From NCBI RefSeq assembly GCF_040183065.1, contig NC_091130.1, positions 22,682,859 to 22,746,858 of the forward strand: a stretch of 64,000 nucleotides of DNA, in the 5' to 3' direction. The DNA is from Periplaneta americana (lineage: Eukaryota > Arthropoda > Insecta > Blattodea > Blattidae). Under the pieces are notes generated by a model. The model did not search any database. It had not been told where the DNA came from and saw nothing but the letters and a program-made list of their open reading frames with translations. Below, piece after piece: positions 11,220-21,024 of the stretch; positions within the stretch are counted from its first letter, which is position 1; each line of letters opens with the position of its first letter. The position numbers were made by a program, and so were the translations under genes.

Positions 11220-12035
11220 TGTTATTTAATTCAATAGAAGGTTAGATTCTGAAAGCTTATTTAGCTGGATAATATCGCAAATAGGAAGCGTTTAAAGTGT
11301 CAGCATCGATAAGAAACATTAGTTGAACTTCTAGCTAATAATATATCACAATTAAAATGTAATTATATTTTTACATAATACTCTCGTCATAACTTATATA
11401 TAATTGTCACTGCTGACAGTTAAAAATATATAATTACATATCAGACGTCTGATGGATGTTAATCATAATCTGGTATTCAAAAGAGACAGGTTACAGACAT
11501 TAACTTTACAATCTACAAAGCATTTTAAACACTAGGTTAAATTCTAGAGCCAAGATTTGAAAATTATACAAGAGGAAAGATAAATGACTCTATAAAACGA
11601 ACAGTGCAGAATGTCGACTCAGGTGCAAGCTTTGTGAAACAACAAACCATTTACTTCCTGTGCAACTTGCATCTCATTCCAACAACATTAAACCACATGC
11701 TTTCATTGCGTCAATGCAGAAAAGCAGAACTAGAAGCCATTAAAAATCAAGGCAATTTGTTTTTCTTTAGCTAGCGTATATAATGTGGTTGCTATGATAC
11801 CAAATCATGATAGTATTAAAATACACAAGGCAATAGCTGCTGATTCCCTAGATTTGGCACATATCTATTATTTTAATTACTCTTTATTGTAGTAGGAATA
11901 TACCGTTACCGTTATCTGTAGAATTTCTCCTGAATATTATTCCAAAACTCATTACCGAGTGGAAGTATGCAAAGTAGCCTATATTGTTTTGAAGGTATTG
12001 ATATTTATTTTACTATCTCTTGTATAGATCTAATA
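11220..12035. other. AT-rich stretch, nothing recognised
   Basis: No open frame, motif or repeat stood out. Confidence 0.5.
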
Positions 12036-12039
12036 ACAA

Positions 12040-12240
12040 AACATGCTGATTTTAGTTGGGAATAATTTCCTTCGTATGGAATTGGAATTTTGGCGAGATA
12101 TTCCTGAAGGTTTACCATGGGAAAGACAATTAGGTGAATACATTGAACTCAATTGGGATTCAAACCCACGCCCAAGAGCAGTACCGGAGGACGAGACAGG
12201 CTTAAAACTCGTAGACCACCCCAGTCACACAAAATCGCGT
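12040..12240 (-). mobile_element. tRNA-derived SINE, degenerate
   Basis: On the minus strand an A-box-like TGGTCTACGAGTTTTAAGCC is followed by a B-box-like GGGTTTGAATCCC and a body with CACCTAATTG, TTTCCCATGG and ATCTCGCCAA. The layout is head, B box and body of a tRNA-derived SINE, but the boxes are mutated and no tail is clear. The 91-codon plus-strand frame across it is not believed. Confidence 0.5.
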
Positions 12241-12394
12241 CTTGAAACAAAATTTCCAAAGTTAAAAAAACTATTCTGGAACGAAGTTATAGTTGTGTCG
12301 GCACGAGAACGACTTTGACACTTCTCCGCATTGTTGCAATCAGGCAACAGCTGCTCCATGTGCGATTCTAAGAAATGTTATTGTGTTTATTCTT

Positions 12395-13220
12395 ATACGA
12401 GGTGTGTCTAAAAAGTAATGATACTGAACGAAGGTCTTGAGAACTGGCAACAATGCAACCATGTTACTAACGCCAGCCAAGATCTATGTTCTTTCTTGAT
12501 GTTGAGTATAAGTTTGATCATGATAACGGTAACACGTCTAACTTGACAACAATTGTGTAGGCTAAGTAGTGACGCGTTACAAAATTGAACAAAATCTCGA
12601 CCATCGATGTGCGTTAAAGTTTTGCGTAAAACCCAATGAAAAAGCAACAGAAACTTACGAAAAATTACAGAGGGACTATGGAGGGCAGAGATTTTTAAAT
12701 GGTGTAAAGCATATAAGATGACCGCAATGAATCTCGTTCTGGAGGAACTTGCACATCGAAAACGAAAACGGACGAAAATTTGAGGAATTTTGTAATGTCT
12801 GATCAACGTTTCATAGAATGAACTTAAGTCAGATGTATTTGAATCATGAAACTGTTCATAACATTTTGATCAAGCCGGAGACTGCTGACTCCTGGATGCT
12901 TCACCACCACGACAACGCACCCGCTCACACAGCCTTCTCCGTGACTGAATTTTTTATAAAAAGAAAATGCATTCTAGTTGTTCCACAGCTACCCAACTCT
13001 CCAGATCTAAGTTCTTGTGACTTATTCCTTTTCCCGTAAGTCAAATTCAAGCTAAAAGATCGTCATTTTGGAACTGTGGATATCATCCGAAAGGTTGTGA
13101 CCGACCAGTTGAACAGAGATCGAGTTGAAGCAGCAGGACTGGATCGTCGAAGACGTTAAAGATCAGGGCAGAGAAAACAGTAAAAGAGAACCATCTCTGT
13201 ATTTGTTAGACAAAATATCC
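12395..13220 (+). pseudogene. mariner transposase relict
   Basis: The left end ACGAGGTGTGTCTAAAAAGT is a typical mariner terminal repeat. Downstream, in order and on the plus strand, are the N-terminal helix-turn-helix region (ALKFCVKPNEKATETYEKLQ), a SKTKTDENL linker, a second DNA-binding helix (NHETVHNIL), the HHDNAPAHTA block with the second catalytic Asp, the SPDLSSCDLFLFP block with the third Asp, and KDRHFGTVDIIRKVV. The region between NHETVHNIL and HHDNAPAH, which should hold the first catalytic Asp, is deleted. A stop follows FLFP (13037-13039), and earlier blocks need frame changes. No right-hand TIR was found. Confidence 0.88.
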
Positions 13221-13392
13221 GAGGCCTTCCGTTGGGTAAATGAGATCCAGTGAGTTAGCCATGTACAGTTGTAGGCCTACCCAAGCGATACGCGTAAAAC
13301 AAGGCTCCGATTTTGTAAATTTAAATTTGAGGAAGTACGTATGTAGGTGCGTGCTTACTTCTTTTAGGGTTTATACGATTACTAATATGAGG

Positions 13393-15016
13393 CAATGAAT
13401 GAATGAACGAATGATGAAAGAATGAATGAATGAACGAAACAATGAACGGATGATGAATGAATGAATGAACAGGTGATGAATGAATGAACGAACAAATTAA
13501 TGCATGAACGAACGAATGAATGAATGAATGAATGAATGAATGAATGAATGAACGGATGGTGAATGAATGAACGAAAGAATGAATGTATGAATAAACGAAT
13601 GGTGAAAGAATGAATGAATGAACGGATGTTGCTGAATGAACGAATGAATGAACGTATGATGAATGAATTAACCAATAAATGAATGAACGAATAAAGAAAT
13701 AATGAATGAACGAATGATGAATGAATGAATGAATGAACCAACGAATGATGAAATAATGAATGAACGGATGATGAACGAATGAATGAATGAACGAAAGAAT
13801 GAATGAATGAGTGAACGAACGAATGATGAAAGAATGAATGAACGGATGGTGAATGAATGAACGAAAGAATGAATGTATGAATAAACGAATGGTGAAAGAA
13901 TGAATGAATGAACGGATGTTGGCTGAATGAACGAATGAATGAACGTATGATGAATGAATTAACCAATGAATGAATGAACGAATGAAGAAATAATGAATGA
14001 ACGGATGATGAATGAATGAACGAATGAATGAATGAACGAACGAATGATGAAATAATGAATGAACGGATGATGAACGAATGAATGAATGAACGAAAGAATG
14101 AATGAATGAATGAGTGAACGAACGAATGATAAAAGAATGAATGAACGGATGGTGAATGAATGAATGAATGAACGAAAGAATGAATGAATGAACGAAAGAA
14201 TGAATGAATGAACGAAAGAATGAATGAATGAACGAAAGAATGAATGAATGAACGAAAGAATGAATGAACTAATGAATGAACGGATGATGAATGAATGAAT
14301 GAACAAAAGAATGACTGAACGGATGATGAATGAATGAATAAACGAATGAATGAATGAACGGATGATGAAAGAATGAGTGAATGAATGAATGAATGAACGA
14401 ACGAATGAATGAATGAATGAACGAACGAACTAATGATGGAAGCATGAATGAATGAACTAATGAATGAACTGATGATGAATGAATGAATGAACAAAATAAT
14501 GAATGAACAGATGATGAACGAATGAATGAATGAATGAATGAACGGATGATGAAAGAATGAGTGAATGAATGAATGAATGAATGAACGAACGAATGAATGA
14601 ATGAACGAACGAACTAATGGTGGAAGCATGAATGAATGAACTAATGAATGAACGGATGATGAATGAATGAATGAACAAAATAATGAATGAACAGATGATG
14701 AACGAATGAATGAATGAACGAAAGAATGAATGAACGAATGATGAAAGAATGAATGAACGGATGGTGAATGAATGAACGAAAGAATGAATGAATGAACGGA
14801 CGAACTAATGATGAAAGCATGAATGAATGAACTAATGAATGAACGGATGATGAATGAATTAATGAACAAAAGAATGAATGAACTGATGATGAATGAATGA
14901 ACGAAAGAATAAATGAATGAATGAAAGAATGAACGGATGATGAATGCATGAGCGAAAAAATGATGAATGAATGAATGAAACAATGAATGAACGAACGAAT
15001 GAATTAATGAATTAAT
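13393..15016. repeat. 1.6-kb AATG-type satellite with higher-order patterns
   Basis: Almost wholly built of GAAT, with variants GAAC, GATG and GAAA in recurring blocks. Longer segments reappear nearly intact: the stretch around 13556-13700 returns at about 13850-13990, and that around 14360-14480 at about 14540-14660. Segmental duplications have therefore acted on top of slippage. The 564-codon frame rich in FIHSF on the opposite strand exists only because GAAT repeats lack stops in that frame. Confidence 0.95.
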
Positions 15017-15936
15017 GGGAAATTTGGAGTAGAAACATTCTGAAAAGGGTAGATAAGCAAAAACGCGTCCTTCCAAGAGAAATTGGGACTGACAATGAGA
15101 GGAAAAGTGTGGACCTAGGTGAGATCAAGCGATTAAGGGAATGTTCGTGGACAAGTTTCTGCACTAAAACGGTCCTCCTCTCGCTCAGTAAAATTGTAAT
15201 AAATTCTCAAAAAGGACTATCACAATATTACTTGTACGACAATAATACCAACCTTTACCATGTCTAAATTCAATACTCAAACTTCTAGGGATGATACAAG
15301 AGATCAAAACAAAAGTTTTTTGTTAAATGACCATGGAAAATTATTGAACGACAAAACCAGAAACTGTTCTGTATTGTAAAGAATAAAAATACAGTTGTAA
15401 CGTTACTTATGAAACTCATTCCTCAAAACCATTTCAATGTGTACTCATTTACAAAAACTGTTCAAAAGTGCGGTCTCTTGCGTCAATACAAACTCTGCAA
15501 CGACGTGGCATTGCATAGACATAGAGAAAAAAAATAATGCAAATTGTTAAGGAAATTAATAGGCCTATGTAATTAGTAGCAAAGCGAGAAATGTAGACAA
15601 AGGGAGACAGTCTAGGTATGACAGAGAATAGAAGAGGATAGATAGTGAAGGACAGATAGCAATCTAGTTAAAATAGAAGAATAGGAAGTAATGAAGAAAT
15701 ATTTAGGCCTAGCAAATGAATATATTAACATAAAAGAGTGGTATAATATTAAAGGAATGGTGGATCTAAAAGCAGAAATGTAAAGTCTACCATAACTATG
15801 AATTGTAAAGTTGGCTGACAAATACATAAACGTCAATATCAATATCAAAGCATATATACCCTATTATGTACTGTTTAGGCTACTACATCTTACATTTTCG
15901 TGAGAGCTCAACGAAGCTTAGACTAAGCCTACAGGA

Positions 15937-16734
15937 CTTACTTACTTACAAACTTACAAATGGCTTTTAAGAAACCCGCAGGTTCATTGCCGCCCTCACA
16001 TAAGCCGCCATCGGTCCCTATCCTGTGCAAGATTAATCCACTCTCTATCATCACATCCCACCTCCCTCAAATCCATTTTAATATTATCTTCCCATCTACG
16101 TCTCGGCCTCCCTAAAGGTCTATTTCCCTCCAGTCTCCCAACTAACACTCTAAGCCTATATGCATTTCTGCATTCGCCCATACGTGATAGGCTACATGTC
16201 CTGCCCATCTGAAATGTCTGGATTTAATGTTCCTGTCAGGTGAAGAATACAATGCGTGCAGTTCTGCGTTGTGTTACTTTCTCCATTCCCCTGTAACTTC
16301 ATTCCTCTTAGCCCCAAATATTTTCCTAAGAACCTTATTCTCAGACACCCTTAATCTCTGTTCCTCTCTCAAAGTGAGAGTCCAAGTTTCACAACCACAC
16401 AGAACAACCGGTAATGTAACTGTTTTATGAATTATAACTTTCAGATTTTTTGACAGCAGATTAGATGACAAAAGCTTCTCAACCGAATAATAACAAGCAT
16501 TTCCCATTTTTATTCTGCATTTAATTTCCTATCGATAGTCATTTGTATTTGTTACTGTTGCTCCAAGATATTTGAATTTTTCCACCTCCTCGAAGGATAA
16601 ATCTCCAATTTTTATACTTCCATTTCGTACAATATTCTGGTTACGAGACATAATCATACATTACTTCCAAATCTATCGCTTTACTTGATTGAAGTAAAAT
16701 TTCCGTGTTTTCTTTAATCGTTTGTGGATTTTCT
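15937..16734 (-). pseudogene. RTE retrotransposon, 5'-truncated copy with deletions
   Basis: The tail (CTTACTTAC at the left edge) and the C-terminal blocks [35 protein letters not shown] and [13 protein letters not shown] identify it. The frame is broken near MGRTCSLSRMGECRN and again where about 20 bp are deleted around 16653. The 5' end fades at about 16734. Confidence 0.88.
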
Positions 16735-16856
16735 CGGCTAATATTTATAATATTAAATGTTTGACTAACTGTAAATTATAAACATCAACTACCTAGGACG
16801 GTGTTGAAACCACGGTCCTGAATTCCACGTCAAGTTAAAGCTGTTTGTAACGACTG

Positions 16857-17070
16857 ACTTAGAAACAATATTCCTCCACGTCTCCCCTCTAACGCGTGTC
16901 CCTCGCTGCTTGCTGAAGACAACTTTCGCTCCGTCCAATTCCCTTTATATTGATCGCATCCCGCCTCACGCATCCCTCTTTAAGGTCCGTGAATCTTCAG
17001 TTCCTCCGCGTCCCCATACGCTCAAGCCATCTCTTATTAAAGTTCTCTTTAAGAGAACCAGACTCTAAAA
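16857..17070. repeat. Interspersed repeat also found at 28500-28720
   Basis: Shared blocks include AACGCGTG, AAGACAACTTTCGCT, GTCCAATTCCC and GATCGCATCC, separated by small indels. The second copy lies at the edge of the CpG-rich island. No coding frame is conserved. Confidence 0.6.
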
Positions 17071-17108
17071 TCAGAAGCTTGCAAACATTTATTAATGTAA
17101 TGTTTCTA

Positions 17109-17912
17109 CAGTAAAACCTCTCATTTACGGAAATCAAGGGACGTAACAATCTGTCCGCATCTGGGAGGTGTCCTTAATTGGGAGGGAGACTCCCCAATCT
17201 AACAGTAAATTTATAATATGCATTATGTATCCCTTCACGCTTAAAATGAAATGTATTACTGTAGTTTAATTCTAAATACAGTATACTGTACTACAGTAAA
17301 TTCTTTGCAACTTTGAACTAAAGTAGATAAGACCGAAAAAGGAAAATACAGTACTGTGTCATGCGAGTTTTATTCTAGATCTACAGCTATGCAGTACCGG
17401 TACTGTAATTTACAGTTTTCAACTTATCCTTTACGTTCAGGTGTCATGTCTCTCGAAACAGAACAACTGATTGAAGTGAAGTGAATAATTCTATTAACCC
17501 TATCATGTATCGAATACAATTTCACGATCGCGGAAACCTTGGATCCATCAGCCAGGTTAAATTTTATGAATTTGTTTATCCACCCGCTTCCATCTAACAA
17601 GGGGTAGCTGGCCGGGCTAGTGGTAGCCTGTGAGACCCTTATTGTCTTCTTTCATGTTAAAATATTTCTGTACAGTTCTCGAAACTAAATTTTCGATTTT
17701 TGTATCACATTATATCTTGAAATTCAAGTTCTGTCCGTAGTCAGCAAGCTTCAGGACTGTGAAACAGCTGTCCGTGTCCGTGTCTGAGAGTGTCCGTAAA
17801 CGAGAGTTAAATTCATCATTATTCCTATATTATTTCAGTTGGAACATAAAAATCTGTCCGTATATGAGGAGTGTCCGTATCTGGGAGGTGTCCGTAAGGA
17901 GAGGTTTCACTG
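17109..17912. mobile_element. Non-autonomous pogo/Tigger-like DNA transposon
   Basis: Ends CAGTAAAACCTCTCATTTAC and its near-perfect inverted copy, flanked by TA (17107-17108, 17913-17914). CAGT termini with a TA duplication point to the pogo/Tigger group. Subterminal TGTCCGTATCTGGGAGGTGT words recur several times at both ends. The 804-bp interior has no transposase frame. Its right end adjoins an RTE fragment. Confidence 0.78.
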
Positions 17913-17914
17913 TA

Positions 17915-18214
17915 TTTGTATTCTTCACCTGACATAATTAAGAAAATTAAATCCAGACGAATCCAGAAATGCATATAGAGTGTTAGTTGGGAGACCGGAG
18001 GGAAAAAGACCTTTAGGGAGGCCGAGACGTAGATGGGAGGATAATATTAAAATGGATTTGAGGGAGGTGTGATATGATGATAGAGACTGGATTAATCTTG
18101 CACAGGATAGGGACCGGTGGCGGGGTTATGTGAGGGCGGCAATGAACCTGCGGGTTCCTTAAAAGCCATTTGTAAGTAAGTAAGTAAGTAAGTAAATCCA
18201 GACGTTTGAGATGG
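17915..18214 (+). pseudogene. RTE 3' fragment with internal deletion and extra piece after the tail
   Basis: Starts in the [10 protein letters not shown] region, lacks about 35 bp between the CCAGACG and GAATCCAG points, and continues through [18 protein letters not shown] to the stop and GTAA tail (18172-18194). Immediately after the tail the sequence AATCCAGACGTTTGAGATGG, an internal RTE piece that includes bases missing from the deletion, is present (18195-18214). Confidence 0.85.
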
Positions 18215-18720
18215 TTGGGACTTCTATCAATAGACTAGGCTATATTTTAAGCATGTTTCCTTCCGAACCAACGCCAATTCTTGTCTAAAAGTTTATATTA
18301 TTGTGCATGCCACTTGAAAACTAGCTCAGTCCTTAGACCAGTGGATAAAAAGAACTAGCCCAGCTTTTCATATAAATGGACTGAACGCGCTTTGATGTTA
18401 CACTCTTCAATTATTTCCTAACGACGATTTTTTCACGTAAGCCTATCTATGTATCAAAATTTTGTTCATTATTTAGTTTTATTCATTTTTGAAATAACTA
18501 AGAATAGGCCTATTAATATCTTTAATGGGAATTAAATTTACCTACCTCTTTCTATGTATATTTCTTTCTAGAAACTACTGTAAATAACCCAAAATTTCGT
18601 CTGTAGGAACAGATTTAGAAGCTATTCCTTCACGCCCTCATACAGAAAAATTTCGCTGTAATTAGGCCCTAATTGTATAATAAGTATAGGCCTAGTCTAT
18701 TGGTTTATAGACACTTCCAC

Positions 18721-18749
18721 CAGTCTCTCTCTCTCTCTTTCTCTCTCTT
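18721..18749. repeat. (CT)n tract
   Basis: Short pyrimidine dinucleotide repeat with one TTT interruption. Confidence 0.85.
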
Positions 18750-19013
18750 GCTTGGAAAATATTGTACAAATTCCATCCTAGTGAGGAATGGAACGTCATT
18801 TCGTTTTATAGGCCCATACTACGCTAAACTTATTCTTTGAGCATCATCACTCAGTAGGTTATTTCCGTAAGTGGCATTTACCTAGCTACATTTATTTTAG
18901 CTTTTCTTCTCAAAGTAAATACAGTAGAATACAATGTTTTATGTAAATTATAAGCCTAAATAGGGGCCTGTTAAGTAATTTCTTAACGCAATTACATGCA
19001 GAAATTTTGCCTT

Positions 19014-19017
<4 letters not shown>

Positions 19018-19057
<40 letters not shown>
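19018..19057. repeat. (TA)n microsatellite
   Basis: About twenty TA units. Confidence 0.93.
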
Positions 19058-19060
<3 letters not shown>

Positions 19061-19257
19061 CGTTGTTGTTAACTCTATAGCATCTATTAGTGCTCTATGG
19101 TTGTGCTAACTGATGGAGTTACTTGTCAACAATGTGACGCTGAAACTTGTGTTCAGGTTACTCCCAGCGACAGTCCTGATATATTGTATTTTTTATATTT
19201 TTTTATGATCGGCTAATTAATATTAACCCGTTACACTCACATTCATACAAATTTCCA

Positions 19258-19385
19258 GACTCTAGACACTCAGAAAATTTTTCTTCTTCAAGAAAACTTC
19301 ACTGAGAGCCGAGTCCCGAAAACGAACCCAGGACCTCCAGATCTGTAAGCCAGCATGCTGAACAACAGATCACGGAGGCAGTCAG
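19258..19385 (-). mobile_element. tRNA-derived SINE, third family
   Basis: The minus strand begins GCCTCCGTGATCTGTTGTTC, passes AGCATGCTGG (A-box side), GGAGGTCCTGGGTTCG (B box) and TTCGGGACTCGG, then leaves the tRNA-like head into ATTTTCTGAG. The head resembles a tRNA with a mutated T loop. The body differs from the SINE at 57422. Confidence 0.65.
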
Positions 19386-19634
19386 CCTTTGATAAATGTG
19401 CTGATTAATAAACAAAATAGGCCTAGGCCTATTCCATTTTCCTCTCTCCTTCAGCGTTGGACAACAGCAGACCTAAACAGATCCCTTCCTAGTGACATCA
19501 ATTCCAACATAACTCCATAAGCTAAAGCTTTCCTTAATATAGTATATGATAGGCCTATAGATTAGTCTATAGTCTATACACTTATTATAGACCATAATTA
19601 TTAAATTATAAGTACAGAGCGGAAGTGAGATATT

Positions 19635-20151
19635 GTCGGACCATCGGATCTATGCCCCTTCAGCGCTGTCGTCGTTCTTGGAAAAGTTAACGCCTCTACT
19701 CACCCCAATCCACCCGTTTCTCTCCCACTACGTCAAACAGCAGGCCACGAAACTTGCCGAATAGGGATGTTGCCAAACTTCCGTCAAACAGTGTCATGTC
19801 TCTTGAATATTGCTTATAATAATGTAAGGTTAATTATTACTTATTCATGATTTAATTTAAGTAGGTCTAATGACGCTGATTGACTTATGCAAAATGCTAT
19901 TACTTGCTTAATAATATTTCTTTCACCACTCCGTGCTACAGTATTCATGTTGAGTTGACAACACTGGACTGCAACTGCAAATAAACTGTCCCGCAAGAAG
20001 GCTCAAAATTGTGAGTAGTGGGGGAGAGAAAGAGAGAGGGGTAGAAAAGAGAGAAATAGGAATACAGGGGGAGAAATGAATTGCCGAGGCTGAGAAGGAA
20101 TTAAGGTTCAGTTCGCATATCTTACGGGGGGCACAGATCCGATGGTCGGAC
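19635..20151. mobile_element. Inverted-repeat element, unclassified
   Basis: GTCGGACCATCGGATCTATG at the left and its inverted copy at the right (one mismatch in the first 16 bp) bound 517 bp. No matching flanking duplication was found. The interior has a purine-rich AGAGAG stretch and no coding frame of note. Confidence 0.5.
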
Positions 20152-21009
20152 TGCATAATAGCCTATAGAATAGCCTAAGTTATATTAAAATAAATAAAAA
20201 TTCTTTTATGAATTTTGTAATTAAGTACATGGTTAATTAGAAAATTAGGCTGAAATTCTGCGTAGTTTGGCAACAGCGCATCGCCGGATCACCCACAAAT
20301 AAGTACACATACGAATTCAGAAATGAATTCAGTCACTGCCGTACGGTTGCCAGATTTCCTAATGACAGGTATAACATACATGTTAATATTATTATTTAGG
20401 CCTAATTTGGATGAAAATCGCTCATTTTATTTTAAAACTGCAAAGACATTAATCATTACTTATCAGTTTTTGTAATGATAGAAGTAAAAATGAGAATCTT
20501 ACGGATAGCAGCCTATATTTATGCCAATAGAGTAAAACAGTGTTAACATTTTGGGAAAATTATTTTTTTTTTTGTGAGGAAAGTGTTCATTTGTGACTAA
20601 TATAGAGGGCCTATTAGAATTTTTTACTGTAGGCCTACTCTATCCAAGGAATAAGTTGATAGGCCTAAAATGTGCGCTGTTATAGGTCCTATTAGGCCTA
20701 CTTCCACCCCACAGGCCTATAAAGTATCATAATAAATACGGTCAACATTTTGGTCATCTTAGCCTATTATTTACAAGTGGGAGATGTTTTTTTTTCCTTC
20801 TTCTCGGAGAAGAAATACCTTATCTAAAACATGTATGTAATAGTAGCAGATTTATAAACAATTTACTTTTCGCCTCTGTGCGCCATAATTGTACCTTAAT
20901 GTAAATTTTCTTTTGAGTCCTTGGTAAATATAGCCATTGGTAGCTATAGGTCTACATATATAGGCCTACAGTAACATCAGTAAACAAGGACTTTACTAAT
21001 AGACGGTAG

Positions 21010-21024
21010 TAGCTTATATTACAC
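21010..21024. repeat. RTE target-site duplication, left copy
   Basis: TAGCTTATATTACAC, identical to 23971-23985 on the other side of the RTE. Confidence 0.92.

Noticed and set aside
12408..12806. 132-codon minus-strand frame
   Set aside because: It is antisense to the mariner relict, whose plus-strand blocks are recognisable.
13382..15076. 564-codon frame rich in FIHSF
   Set aside because: It is the translation of a GAAT-type array with no non-repetitive domain.
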